DNA from: Falsihalocynthiibacter halioticoli | GTDB taxonomy: Bacteria; Pseudomonadota; Alphaproteobacteria; Rhodobacterales; Rhodobacteraceae | Length of the DNA stretch: 64,000 bases | NCBI RefSeq assembly: GCF_025802015.1 | Contig: NZ_JAOYFC010000002.1 | Location: 496,001-560,000 of the forward strand | Direction of reading: 5' to 3' | In this document: in pieces, positions 33,731 to 42,535 of the stretch | How the letters are laid out: each line of letters begins with the position of its first letter | Numbering within the stretch: the first letter of the stretch is position 1 | The notes under the pieces: generated by a model | The model's database searches: none | Seen by the model: only the letters and a program-made list of their open reading frames with translations | Told to the model about the DNA's origin: nothing | Made by a program: the position numbers and the translations under genes

Positions 33731-34978
33731 ATGCCAAAACCACCCGCGCCCCAGCGACGCTTCCTATTCCTTCAAGGACCACACGGACCGTTTTTCTATC
33801 AGTTGGGCAAGCTCTTGCAAAAGACTGGAGCGACGTGCTGGCGCGTTGGATTTAATCAGGGCGATGGGGTCTTCTGGCCTCAGGGATCAACCTATATCCG
33901 CTTCAATGCTCCCCAAGAAACGTGGCCCAAAGCGTTCAAAAACATCGTCGCCGACAAAGGCATCACCGACATCGTGCTCTACGGCGACACTCGGCCGATA
34001 CACGCAAAAGCGATAGAAATCGCTCGGCAGTCCGGCCTTACGGTACACATTTTTGAAGAGGGATATTTGCGCCCGTACTGGGTAACCTATGAGCGTGATG
34101 GCTCAAACGGTTATTCCGCGCTCATCGACACGCCGCTATCCAATATCCAGTGCAAAATCGGCAAGACAAAAGCAGACCATGCCGAAGCGCCCGCGCATTG
34201 GGGCGACCTGAAACAACACGTATTTTATGGCGCTCTGTACCACTGGTTTGTGATGTTCACGAATTGGCGCTACCGAAACTTCAAAAGGCATAGGGCGCTG
34301 CCCGTCAGTCAGGAGTTTTGGTTGTATTTCAAGCGACTGATCCTCATGCCATTCCACTGGCTCGACCGTATCCTCGCGACCCGACGCATTAAATCATCTG
34401 GAGCACCTTTTCATCTCGCCCTATTGCAGCTGGAGCATGACAGCAGCTTTCAGGCGCACAGCCCGCTGCCAACCATGGCGAGCTTTATCGAGCTTGTAGT
34501 CAAGGGCTTTGCCGAAGGTGCCGCGCCTCACCACATTCTTGTTTTCAAAGCTCACCCGCTAGAAAATGGACAGCTTCCCCTCCGTCGCCACATTCGCCAA
34601 TGCGCGCGCAAAAACGGAGTTGCTGGCCGCGTGCATTTCGTAAAAGGCGGCAAGCTGGCAACTTTGATGGATGGCGCTAAAACCGTAACCACCATCAACT
34701 CAACAGCGGCACAGCAAGCCCTTTGGCGTGGCCTTCCGCTTAAAATTTTTGGCGAAGCCGTATACAACAAACCGGAATTTGTTTCCGCTCAAGACCTTCC
34801 GGATTTCTTTGCTGATCCCGTTTACCCCGACCATAGCTCGTATCTTGATTATAGGCACTTTCTGCTTGAAACATCTCAAGTTGCCGGTGGGTTTTATTCA
34901 CGTCGTGGGCGCAGCCAGCTTCTAAGACAGGTGGTTGAGAAAATGCTCGCTGAGTCAGACCCTTATTCCGCATTGTGA
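33731..34978 (+). CDS. KpsS-like capsular polysaccharide transferase
   Basis: A 415-residue protein of the capsule synthesis family that includes KpsS (PF05159 type), a Kdo transferase building the poly-Kdo linker on lyso-phosphatidylglycerol at the inner leaflet. Support: RRFLFLQGPHGPFFYQLGKL at the start, NQGDGVFWPQGS, VHIFEEGYLRPYWVTYERDG in the middle, VFKAHPLENGQLPL, and TTINSTAAQQALWRGLPLKI near the C-terminus; these are the family's conserved blocks. ATG 33731 is preferred to an in-frame TTG at 33725. First of three plus-strand capsule genes lying inside the riboflavin locus; kpsMTE transporter genes are not in the window. Confidence 0.85.
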   Translation: MPKPPAPQRRFLFLQGPHGPFFYQLGKLLQKTGATCWRVGFNQGDGVFWPQGSTYIRFNAPQETWPKAFKNIVADKGITDIVLYGDTRPIHAKAIEIARQSGLTVHIFEEGYLRPYWVTYERDGSNGYSALIDTPLSNIQCKIGKTKADHAEAPAHWGDLKQHVFYGALYHWFVMFTNWRYRNFKRHRALPVSQEFWLYFKRLILMPFHWLDRILATRRIKSSGAPFHLALLQLEHDSSFQAHSPLPTMASFIELVVKGFAEGAAPHHILVFKAHPLENGQLPLRRHIRQCARKNGVAGRVHFVKGGKLATLMDGAKTVTTINSTAAQQALWRGLPLKIFGEAVYNKPEFVSAQDLPDFFADPVYPDHSSYLDYRHFLLETSQVAGGFYSRRGRSQLLRQVVEKMLAESDPYSAL

Positions 34979-35113
34979 ATATTCATCGCGGCCAGAGAGC
35001 AACAGTCCGCGGAGGTTCCGCTCCACCACGCCGCCCGAACCTATGCAAAACATAGCAGTTCCAGTAATCTAATCGAAAAAACGAGGCAGCAGAATAATCG
35101 AGGAGCTTCGACA

Positions 35114-36241
35114 GTGACATTACAGGCTTCCAAAGGCGTCCGTGCGGTCGCCCTTCTTGTGTTTGTGGCAGCAGTTTCCGCATGCACCCTGCCCCGTTCA
35201 GGCCCAAGCCGGAACGAGATTTTCACAAGCTCTATTCTTGAAGACGGCGATTCATTTGTTGTCGAGGTGAACGATCATGTTACGCGCGCGACATCTGTTC
35301 CGCCCGCACTGGGGTTCTCGGCAGAATTCAGGAATGCTGGCGTATTGGGCTCCGATGTCATCCGCCCCGGTGATCGGCTTGGCGTGTCCGTTTGGGAAAA
35401 TACAGATGTTCCGATCCTCGGCGTTCCGCAAACAGCAACCGTTCTCGAAGAGATACAAGTCGATGGCGAAGGCTTCATTTTCGTCCCCTATGCGGGCCGC
35501 ATTCGTGCATCCGGCAACACTCCGGAAGCCTTGCGCAACATGATCACGCGAAAGCTCGACCAGCAAACGCCAGACCCCCAAGTGACCGTGCGTCGTCTGG
35601 CGGGAGATGGATCAACAGTTGCGCTTATGGGCGCTGTAACCGGCCAAGGCGTTTACGCAATCGAGCGCCCGACCCGTACGCTGGGCGCAATGCTTGCGCG
35701 CGCTGGCGGTGTTTCAATTGAACCAGAACAAGCACAAATCACTGTTACCCGAGGCAACCGCAAGGGGACCATTTGGCTTGATGATCTTTATGCAAACCCT
35801 GAAATGGACATCCCTCTTCGGGGCGGCGACCAGATTCTCGTGGAAAGAGACAAGCGCGCCTTTACCGCAATGGGGGCAACCGGCGGCCAGCAGCGCGTAA
35901 ACTTTGAAACACAAACAATTTCGGCCATCGAGGCGCTCGCACTCGTTGGAGGATTGAATTCAAATCTTGCCGACCCAACCGGTATATTTGTGTTCCGTGA
36001 TGAGCCTGCTGATATTGCAAACAAAGTCATGGGGCGCACCGACCTCAAGGGCGACCAGCGTGTGATCTATGTGCTCGACCTGACAAAGCCGAACGGTATT
36101 TTCGAAGCGCGCGATTTTGCCATCCGTGAGCAAGACACCATTTACGTCACCGAGGCGCCCTACACTCGTTTCCAAAAAACGCTATCCTCAATCATCGCAC
36201 CTGCGGCAAACGTAACAACACTGGCCAACGGATTGCAGTAA
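35114..36241 (+). CDS. polysaccharide export lipoprotein (Wza/KpsD-like)
   Basis: A 375-residue outer-membrane polysaccharide export protein. The signal peptide ALLVFVAAVSAC ends in a lipobox with Cys at about residue 24. The Poly_export domain is clear (GDRLGVSVWENTDVPILGVP; VDGEGFIFVPYAGRIRASGN; TPEALRNMITRKL), followed by SLBB-type repeats (GAVTGQGVYAIERPTRTLGA; GGLNSNLADPTGIFVFRDE). The GTG start at 35114 has a good SD (GAGGAGC). It lies 135 bases after the kpsS-like gene and 5 before kpsC. It likely forms the outer channel for the polymer whose linker is made by the flanking transferases. Confidence 0.92.
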   Translation: MTLQASKGVRAVALLVFVAAVSACTLPRSGPSRNEIFTSSILEDGDSFVVEVNDHVTRATSVPPALGFSAEFRNAGVLGSDVIRPGDRLGVSVWENTDVPILGVPQTATVLEEIQVDGEGFIFVPYAGRIRASGNTPEALRNMITRKLDQQTPDPQVTVRRLAGDGSTVALMGAVTGQGVYAIERPTRTLGAMLARAGGVSIEPEQAQITVTRGNRKGTIWLDDLYANPEMDIPLRGGDQILVERDKRAFTAMGATGGQQRVNFETQTISAIEALALVGGLNSNLADPTGIFVFRDEPADIANKVMGRTDLKGDQRVIYVLDLTKPNGIFEARDFAIREQDTIYVTEAPYTRFQKTLSSIIAPAANVTTLANGLQ

Positions 36242-36246
36242 GGCAA

Positions 36247-38331
36247 ATGGCCAACCACATTCCGCAATCGGGCAACGGGCCACAGCGCGAGAATGATCCG
36301 GCTACAAAACTGTTTGTCTACAACGGTGGTTTTCTTACTCAACAGCGTGTCAGACGCATCCTTGCGCTTGCCGGCTATTCTGTAAATCTAGGCAAACCCG
36401 AAAAAGGTGATTGGGTTGGTGTCTGGGGGCAAAGCCCGACAAGCAACCGTGGTGAAGCTGTTTCCAACGCAACGGACGCGCCAATCCTCCGCGTTGAAGA
36501 CCCATTCCTGCGGTCTGTCTTGCCTGCGCGCTTGGGCGGTGCGCCCGCGCTCGGGCTCCTGATCGACAAACAGGGCGTTCATTTCGATCCTGCCCGCCCC
36601 TCTGATCTGGAAACACTACTCGCGACCGAACCACTGGACGATACCGCACTACTAGATCGCGCACGCGATGCCATTTCGCGGATCAAGGCGCTTCGCCTTT
36701 CCAAGTACAACAATTTTTCGCCCGATACTCCCTTGCCAGAACCCGGATATGTGCTGGTTATCGATCAAACCCGCAACGACGCTGCGGTATTGGCGAACGA
36801 TGCCGATGAAATACGGTTCAAGGAAATGTTGGTGTTCGCCCAAACGGAACATCCAGGCGCGCGGATTATCATAAAGTCCCACCCCGAAACGATTGGAGGC
36901 GCGCGCGGAGGCTATTATAACGAAGACGACGAGAGCGACCGCGTTCAAATCTTGAGCTCTGAAGTATCGCCGCATGAGCTTTTGGAAGGGGCAATTGCTG
37001 TTTACACCGTATCATCGCAACTTGGCTTTGAAGCGATATTCGCTGGGCATAAACCCCGCGTTTTTGGACAGCCTTTTTATGCAGGTTGGGGCCTAACCCA
37101 AGATGAATACCCCGTTGCGCGCAGAACCAGACAGCTCTCGCGCGCGCAACTCTTTGCCGCCGCAATGATCCTTTACCCGAAATGGTATGATCCATTCTCG
37201 GATCGGTTATGCGAGCTTGAGGATGTTATCGAAACGCTCGGTGCCGAGGCTGCTGCTTGGCGAAGTGACCACGCCGGTTATGTTGTGTTTGGAACGCGCG
37301 CTTGGAAACGAAACAGCTTTCGTAAGATCTTTGGGGCCTACGCAAAACTGAGCTTTGTCAGCACACCGAAGGCAGCAATCGAAAAAGCCAAATCGAGCAA
37401 TCGCCCTATTCTCGCTTGGGCCAGCAAAGCTACCGATGCGTTCCTAACCGATGCCAATGCGGCAGGCGTCCCTGTTCTTCAGGTTGAGGACGGCTTTATC
37501 CGGTCCAGAGGGCTGGGCGCTGCGCTCGCACCCGCCTCTTCTCTCATCATAGATGACCTTGGTGTATACTATGACCCGCGAAGGGAAAGTCGGCTTGAGA
37601 AACTCATCAACGCGTCGGACGGGCTTGATGAAGCAAGCCGACATCGCGCCGAGCGCCTCATCCGCGCCATTACAATTGCCGGACTAAGCAAATACAACGT
37701 TTCAGCTTCCACTCAGTTGGACTTCAAAAAAGGTCACCGGATTCTTGTTGTTGGACAGGTTGAAGATGATGCATCCATTCAAAAGGGATGCCAGCAGTTG
37801 CGAACCAATCTTGCTCTGCTGCAAGAAACCCGCGCGCGCAATCCTAGTGCCATTCTGATCTACAAACCGCACCCCGATGTTGAGCGCGGCTTAAGGGTCG
37901 GCGATTTAGCGGATGAAGCGGTTCTTGATTATGCTGATCACATCGCGACGGAAACGGATCCTGTTTCACTGTTGAGCGATGTTAATGAAGTTTGGACCAT
38001 GACGTCACTCCTCGGATTTGAAGCGCTTATTCGTGGAATTCCTGTAACCTGCCTTGGCACCCCGTTTTATGCTGGCTGGGGATTAACCACGGATCTCGGC
38101 GAGGTTCCGGCGCGGCGCGTGGCAAGGCCTGACCGTATCGCATTGGCACATGCCGCGCTCATCAATGCACCGCGCTATTATGATCCGATCACAAATCGTA
38201 TCTGCCCACCCGAAGTCTGGATCGAGCGTTTGTCTGATCCAAACATCGATCTTCCCACACCAGCGCCCTTGCGCATTCTGTCTCGCCTTCAAGATGCGTT
38301 TTCAGACTTTGCTGGGTTGTGGCGACGCTAG
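36247..38331 (+). CDS. kpsC: KpsC-like dual-module capsule beta-Kdo transferase
   Basis: A 694-residue protein made of two homologous halves (about 18-340 and 345-690), as in KpsC. Paired motifs show the duplication: FDPARPSDLETLL / YDPRRESRLEKLI, SKYNNFS / SKYNVSA, IIKSHPET / IYKPHPDV, and FGQPFYAGWGLTQDE / LGTPFYAGWGLTTDL. KpsC adds alternating beta-2,4 and beta-2,7 Kdo residues to the lipid-linked linker of group 2 capsules with KpsS. With the KpsS-like gene and the export lipoprotein this is a compact linker/export module; serotype polymerases and the ABC exporter must be elsewhere. The TAG stop overlaps the convergent ribD stop by four bases. Confidence 0.92.
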   Translation: MANHIPQSGNGPQRENDPATKLFVYNGGFLTQQRVRRILALAGYSVNLGKPEKGDWVGVWGQSPTSNRGEAVSNATDAPILRVEDPFLRSVLPARLGGAPALGLLIDKQGVHFDPARPSDLETLLATEPLDDTALLDRARDAISRIKALRLSKYNNFSPDTPLPEPGYVLVIDQTRNDAAVLANDADEIRFKEMLVFAQTEHPGARIIIKSHPETIGGARGGYYNEDDESDRVQILSSEVSPHELLEGAIAVYTVSSQLGFEAIFAGHKPRVFGQPFYAGWGLTQDEYPVARRTRQLSRAQLFAAAMILYPKWYDPFSDRLCELEDVIETLGAEAAAWRSDHAGYVVFGTRAWKRNSFRKIFGAYAKLSFVSTPKAAIEKAKSSNRPILAWASKATDAFLTDANAAGVPVLQVEDGFIRSRGLGAALAPASSLIIDDLGVYYDPRRESRLEKLINASDGLDEASRHRAERLIRAITIAGLSKYNVSASTQLDFKKGHRILVVGQVEDDASIQKGCQQLRTNLALLQETRARNPSAILIYKPHPDVERGLRVGDLADEAVLDYADHIATETDPVSLLSDVNEVWTMTSLLGFEALIRGIPVTCLGTPFYAGWGLTTDLGEVPARRVARPDRIALAHAALINAPRYYDPITNRICPPEVWIERLSDPNIDLPTPAPLRILSRLQDAFSDFAGLWRR

Positions 38332-39431
38332 GTTTTACGCCAATGCTGGAACATATCTTTACCAAGCGGTCGTGCTGTGACGAGTTCAAACGAAGGCGCA
38401 TCCGCAAGCTTCGCAAGGCTCATAAGCCCAACGCCAGCCAATCCGTCCGCACCTATTGTTATGCCAGCAGTATAAACGTGAAGCTCATCAACGAGCCCCG
38501 CTTCCAACAATGACGCCGCAAGCTGCCCTCCGCCTTCGCAATACACACGCGTCAGCCCCTGCTCAGCCAAAGCGCTGAGGACCTCCCGCGGCGAAAGGCG
38601 TAGATCGCGTCCACATGGAACAGGCAAGAGCCGCGCGCCAACTCCCTCCCACGCTCGTGTGATCTCCTTCGGAGCCGAAGCGGCATGAACGATCCATAAA
38701 GGGATGTCTTTTGCTGTGGCGGCAAGTTTGCCAGACAGCGGCAAATCAAGCTGCGCAGAAACAACAACGCGCGCAGGTTGCGATACGGCCCCGACATCGC
38801 GCGCCGTCAGGGATGGGTCATCGTGTCTGGCCGTTCCGCCTCCCACCATGACGGCATCGTGTTCGGCGCGATTACGGTGGACATGGCGCCGCGCGTCTGG
38901 GCCCGTTATCCATTTGCTTTCGCCTGTCGCGGTCGCGATCCGTCCATCCAAGCTCATAGCGAGCTTTAGAGTAACGAGTGGAAGACCTTCCTGCACCCTT
39001 TTGAAAAAGCCCGCGTTCTGCGCGCGCGCTTTGGCATTGAGGACACCAGAAGTAACCTTAATACCAGCCTGTTCGAGAATGGTTGCGGCTTTACCAGCGA
39101 CCCGAGGATCAACGTCATCAACCGCATAGACAACGCGCGAAACACCAGCCGCGATCAAAGCGTCGCAACAAGGCGGTGATTTACCGTGGTGCGTACAGGG
39201 TTCTAGCGTAACGTAGGCCGTCGCGCCCTTTGCTGCATCACCCGCGCCCTGCAAAGCGACAACCTCCGCGTGGGGTCGCCCCCCCTCTTGCGTTCGGCCT
39301 TCGGCGATTATTTGGCCGTCCTTAACGAGAACACAGCCCACCGAAGGGTTGGGCCAAACCTGCCCAAGCCCAGACCTCGCGAGGCCAAGAGCAACGCGCA
39401 TAAACCGCTGATCGATTTCTAGGCTGGTCAC
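38328..39431 (-). CDS. ribD: riboflavin biosynthesis deaminase/reductase
   Basis: Bifunctional 367-residue enzyme for the second and third steps of riboflavin synthesis. The N-terminal deaminase (1-145) has the zinc site GGRPHAEVVAL and LEPCTHHGKSPPCCDALIAA; the C-terminal NADPH reductase (150-365) has LKLAMSLDGRIATATGESKW, DAVMVGGGTARHDDPSLTAR and VYCEGGGQLAASLLEAGLVD. It starts at GTG 39431, overlapping the nrdR stop as GTGA. In related genomes ribE usually follows; here the next plus-strand capsule genes separate the two. Confidence 0.95.
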   Translation of the reverse strand: MTSLEIDQRFMRVALGLARSGLGQVWPNPSVGCVLVKDGQIIAEGRTQEGGRPHAEVVALQGAGDAAKGATAYVTLEPCTHHGKSPPCCDALIAAGVSRVVYAVDDVDPRVAGKAATILEQAGIKVTSGVLNAKARAQNAGFFKRVQEGLPLVTLKLAMSLDGRIATATGESKWITGPDARRHVHRNRAEHDAVMVGGGTARHDDPSLTARDVGAVSQPARVVVSAQLDLPLSGKLAATAKDIPLWIVHAASAPKEITRAWEGVGARLLPVPCGRDLRLSPREVLSALAEQGLTRVYCEGGGQLAASLLEAGLVDELHVYTAGITIGADGLAGVGLMSLAKLADAPSFELVTARPLGKDMFQHWRKT

Positions 39432-39895
39432 TCGTCCGTCTGTGTTGGTGGGCGTAATTCGCTGACAAACTTGTCAAAGTCATCGGCCGCCTGAAAGTTT
39501 TTGTACACACTGGCAAAGCGCACATAGGCAACCGTATCAATTCGTGCCAAGGCTTCCATAACAATCTCGCCGATGGTGCCCGATGGAATATCGGTTTCGC
39601 CCATACTTTCCAAACGGCGTACTATACCGGAAATCATCTGCTCCGTCCGCTCCCGTTCAATAGGGCGCTTTTGCAGCGAAATGCGGACAGAACGCTCAAG
39701 CTTATCGCGATCGAACTCTTCGCGCTTACCGTTTGTCTTAATCACGACAAGGTCGCGCAGTTGAACGCGCTCGTATGTCGTGAAACGTCCTCCACAAGCT
39801 GGACAGAACCGTCGTCTTCGAATGGCGACATGATCCTCAGCTGGACGTGAATCTTTAACTTGGGTGTCGACGTTTCCGCAAAATGGGCAGCGCAT
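39428..39895 (-). CDS. nrdR: transcriptional repressor NrdR
   Basis: A 155-residue zinc-ribbon/ATP-cone repressor of ribonucleotide reductase genes. The zinc ribbon is MRCPFCGN ... RRRFCPACGGRFTTYER (four Cys), and the ATP-cone contains VVIKTNGKREEFDRDKLERS and MEALARIDTVAYVRFASVYK. It binds NrdR boxes near nrd operons when loaded with dATP/ATP; no nrd gene is in the window. ATG 39895 gives the invariant MRCPFC start. Leads a two-gene unit with ribD, a context conserved across many bacteria. Confidence 0.95.
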   Translation of the reverse strand: MRCPFCGNVDTQVKDSRPAEDHVAIRRRRFCPACGGRFTTYERVQLRDLVVIKTNGKREEFDRDKLERSVRISLQKRPIERERTEQMISGIVRRLESMGETDIPSGTIGEIVMEALARIDTVAYVRFASVYKNFQAADDFDKFVSELRPPTQTDE

Positions 39896-40027
39896 TCCCA
39901 CTCCCTTGGGTTTTGTTTCGATCTATCTACAGAAACTATAGGGCAGACGCGAAGTCTTGGGTAGTGGGGAAAATTTGCTACTACATCCATTCTCACGACT
40001 GTTGCCCTGATGAATCAGCCCCGCACG

Positions 40028-40052
40028 AAAAAGGGGAGCAAAAATGCTCCCC
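40028..40052 (-). terminator. intrinsic terminator after the minus-strand lipoprotein gene
   Basis: An 8-bp stem GGGGAGCA/TGCTCCCC with a 4-base loop; on the minus strand it is followed by five T. It starts 33 bases after the stop of the gene at 40085, matching Rho-independent termination of that gene. Confidence 0.8.
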
Positions 40053-40084
40053 TCTTCCATTCTGTGTAATCTGGAAACGACCTT

Positions 40085-40591
40085 CTAGAAGAAGCCGTTG
40101 TAGATAAGATTGCTACATTGCGAGCGGCTATGTTCCGCAGACCAGTTCGAGCCGACGGTCTTCATCGACATTGTCAGGCCGCTGTTCACACCATCAGCCA
40201 TAGCTTTGAAGGAAGCATCCGGCGCAAACGTAAAGCCAATTGATTTGGCGCTCGTCAGATTGCTTGGACCGAATGGCTTTTCAAGATAGATCCGTGTTCC
40301 TGGGCGCTGGCCAAGTGCTTCGATGACATATTCGCCCGCTGCACACCAATAATCCGAGCCGCCTTTGCCAGCGCGTTGCTGAACCTCGAAATGGCCGTAG
40401 CCAGCTCCGAGTACAACCATTGAGTTACTGGCAACATAGCGACTTACACTTGCAGCCGGTGATCCGACGTTGCCAGAAACAGCAACCCCGCCACCACTAC
40501 CACCAGCACCAACGGAAACAGTCCCTGCATTACAAGCTGCAAGCGCACCGCAGGCTGTGGCAGCCAATAGGAAATTCTTAACAAAAGGCAT
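40085..40591 (-). CDS. putative lipoprotein, unknown function
   Basis: A 168-residue exported protein. The signal MPFVKNFLLAATACGALAAC ends in a lipobox (LAAC, Cys at about 20), followed by a Gly/Val-rich linker (VGAGGSGGGVAVSGNVG) and a domain with SRYVASNSMVVLGAGYGHFE, DYWCAAGEYVIEALGQRPGT and a second Cys near the C-terminus (SRSQCSNLIY) that may form a disulfide with the first. I do not recognise the domain. Single gene with its own terminator; an ordinary envelope lipoprotein is the safest reading. Confidence 0.8.
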   Translation of the reverse strand: MPFVKNFLLAATACGALAACNAGTVSVGAGGSGGGVAVSGNVGSPAASVSRYVASNSMVVLGAGYGHFEVQQRAGKGGSDYWCAAGEYVIEALGQRPGTRIYLEKPFGPSNLTSAKSIGFTFAPDASFKAMADGVNSGLTMSMKTVGSNWSAEHSRSQCSNLIYNGFF

Positions 40592-40711
40592 AATTTACAT
40601 CCTTCTACAGACGATTGAAATTAAGGTTAACGTATAATGGAATACGAAGCAGGTCCATGTCGTAGAACTCACAACTCCTGATATTATCGAGAAAACTGCT
40701 TGAGCATCTCG

Positions 40712-41131
40712 TTATCCCCCAACGTGTGCGGCAACTCTACGCCTGTGCGATGCGTTGCGATGCTCAAAAAGATAGATGCCCTGCCAAGTACCAAGCGCCA
40801 AAGCTCCGCTAACAATAGGAATGGAAATACTAACCGGCATCATCGCTGCTTTGATATGCGCGGGCATATCATCTGGCCCTTCATATGTATGTGTTAGGTA
40901 AGACATCGAAGGATCCGTGGTGGGCGGAACCAATCTGTGAAAGAAGTTTTGCAGATCGGTCTGCACCTCAGGGTCCGCATTCTCCTGAATAAGCAGCGAA
41001 CAAGATGTGTGCCGAACAAACAGCGTGAGCAACCCGCCTTGCACATCAGCTTCGCGGAGCTTGGCTTGTACAGAATGTGTGAACTCATAAAGGCCAGCGC
41101 CGTGCGTATCGATGTTCAGTTCAAAGTTCAT
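40712..41131 (-). CDS. YjbQ/UPF0047 family protein
   Basis: A 139-residue member of the YjbQ family, a small beta-rich fold with a His/Glu-lined site. Hallmarks: FVRHTSCSLLIQENADPEVQ, DLQNFFHRLVPP, DMPAHIKAAMMPVSISIPIV and GTWQGIYLFEHRNASHRRRV. Some members show weak thiamine-phosphate synthase activity and the family is annotated as secondary thiamine-phosphate synthase; the physiological role is unsettled. Divergent from the dienelactone-hydrolase-like gene, 90 bases between starts. Confidence 0.92.
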   Translation of the reverse strand: MNFELNIDTHGAGLYEFTHSVQAKLREADVQGGLLTLFVRHTSCSLLIQENADPEVQTDLQNFFHRLVPPTTDPSMSYLTHTYEGPDDMPAHIKAAMMPVSISIPIVSGALALGTWQGIYLFEHRNASHRRRVAAHVGG

Positions 41132-41221
41132 TTGTATGTGGCCTCTTCAAATTATCGTCAAACACAGAGCCTCTAGAGCGTGGTATACTAGTGTTTCATT
41201 CTGCACCTACAGGAGCATATT

Positions 41222-42109
41222 ATGACTCGAATGACCGCAAAAGACTTTGATCAAGAACTGCTCGACCTTTACGATTTTTACGCCCACGGATTAATTACCA
41301 AGCGAGAATTTCTTGATAAAGCAGGAAAATTTGCTGTCGGGACTTTGACAGCGTCCGCAATCCTTTCAATGCTAAGCCCTAATTACGCCTTGGCGGAACA
41401 AGTGAAATTTACGGATCCGGATATTGATCCTGAATACATCACGTATCCGTCCCCTAATGGCCACGGCGATGTTCGCGGCTATCTTGTTAAGCCAACAACT
41501 TCCGAAGGCCCCTTTCCGACGGTTCTTGTTATTCACGAAAACCGTGGCCTAAATCCATATATCGAGGATGTCGCCAGACGTGTTGCAAAGGCTGGCTTTA
41601 TGGCGCTGGCACCCGATGGGCTAACATCGGTGGGCGGCTATCCCGGCAATGACGCAGATGGCCGCGACCTGCAACGAACCGTGGATTCCACCAAACTCAT
41701 GAACGACTTCTTTGCCGGTGCGGAATTCCTTATGGGGCACGAACTTTCAACAGGAAAAACCGGCTGCGTTGGGTTCTGTTATGGAGGCGGCGTGTGCAAC
41801 GCGCTTGCTGTGGCCTATCCAGAGTTGTCAGCATCAGTACCATTTTATGGCCGACAAGCCAGCGCCGAGGATGTTCCAAAAATTCAAGCACCGCTTTTGC
41901 TGCAATATGCGGAACTTGATGAACGCGTAAACGAGGGCTGGCCAGCATATGAAGCCGCGCTCAAGGAACATGGCAAAACCTACACGGCTCACATCTATGA
42001 AGGCGTTAACCACGGTTTTCACAATGACTCAACGCCGCGCTACGACGAAGCGGCCGCAGAGTTGGCGTGGGAACGCACGATTGCGTTCTTCAATGAGCAC
42101 CTGACCTAA
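41222..42109 (+). CDS. dienelactone-hydrolase-family protein with a Tat-like N-terminus
   Basis: A 295-residue alpha/beta hydrolase. The catalytic Cys is in GKTGCVGFCYGGGVCNALAV (GFCYGG), with Asp in LLQYAELDERVNEGWPAYEA and His in EGVNHGFHNDSTPRYDEAAA, a Cys-Asp-His triad as in dienelactone hydrolases. The N-terminus carries LITKREFLDKAGKFAVGTLT then a hydrophobic stretch, like a twin-arginine signal except that the pair is Lys-Arg. Homologues with this N-terminal extension are common in proteobacteria and annotated carboxymethylenebutenolidase. No aromatic-ring pathway genes are nearby. SD AGGAGC lies upstream of ATG 41222. Confidence 0.88.
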   Translation: MTRMTAKDFDQELLDLYDFYAHGLITKREFLDKAGKFAVGTLTASAILSMLSPNYALAEQVKFTDPDIDPEYITYPSPNGHGDVRGYLVKPTTSEGPFPTVLVIHENRGLNPYIEDVARRVAKAGFMALAPDGLTSVGGYPGNDADGRDLQRTVDSTKLMNDFFAGAEFLMGHELSTGKTGCVGFCYGGGVCNALAVAYPELSASVPFYGRQASAEDVPKIQAPLLLQYAELDERVNEGWPAYEAALKEHGKTYTAHIYEGVNHGFHNDSTPRYDEAAAELAWERTIAFFNEHLT

Positions 42110-42124
42110 GAAGTGAAAAACGGC

Positions 42125-42151
42125 AACCGGCTCTTTTCATGAGAGCCGGTT
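42125..42151. terminator. hairpin between convergent genes
   Basis: Perfect 10-bp stem AACCGGCTCT/AGAGCCGGTT with a 7-base loop in the 40-base gap; it touches the stop codon of the DUF1294 gene. It is flanked by AAAAA on the left, which reads as T on the minus strand after CCGTTGCC-type spacing. Likely two-way terminator. Confidence 0.6.
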
Positions 42152-42503
42152 AGCCTAAATGCGCGAGCCCATTGGTGGCAGAGGTCATCATCTCGATGAG
42201 CGCCTCGCGGCTTTGCGGGATCACAAACGCGAGAAACAAAACAACGCTCCAGACCAGACGGCGTTGGATTTGGCTTCGCATTGGCTCTTTGCGCGTCTTA
42301 TGGCGAAAGAACACTTGCCCGAGTTTGGTTCCAGCGCCACCGCCGATTAACCCGAAAAACAGAAGCCGCCGCTCGGGAATGCGACGCCAACCTAGCGCGG
42401 CATATAGCTTATCCAAACCCATCCACAAAAACGCCAAAAGCGAAACCGCCCCAAAGTAAAGGCAGATCCAATATTCAGGATGGGCAGTATCAAGATGAAA
42501 CAT
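42150..42503 (-). CDS. DUF1294 family small membrane protein
   Basis: A 117-residue inner-membrane protein with about three helices (WICLYFGAVSLLAFLWMGLD; RLLFFGLIGGGAGTKLGQVF; VWSVVLFLAFVIPQS). The signature WMGLDKLYAALGWRRIPERR followed by FRHKTRKEP is the DUF1294 pattern (DK-x-A...RIPE...HKT-x-K). The family is widespread and sometimes fused to cold-shock domains; function is unknown. It is immediately downstream in direction of transcription from rpoD but separated by a strong terminator, so it probably has its own promoter inside or beyond that hairpin. Confidence 0.88.
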   Translation of the reverse strand: MFHLDTAHPEYWICLYFGAVSLLAFLWMGLDKLYAALGWRRIPERRLLFFGLIGGGAGTKLGQVFFRHKTRKEPMRSQIQRRLVWSVVLFLAFVIPQSREALIEMMTSATNGLAHLG

Positions 42504-42505
42504 AG

Positions 42506-42530
42506 AAAAAGGCGCCGCGTTGGGCGCCTT
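42506..42530 (-). terminator. intrinsic terminator of rpoD
   Basis: Minus-strand stem AAGGCGCC/GGCGCCTT (8 bp) with a 6-base loop, followed by further T (TTTTTC in total with the stem end), 5 bases after the rpoD stop. Good Rho-independent form. Confidence 0.8.
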
Positions 42531-42535
42531 GCTCT

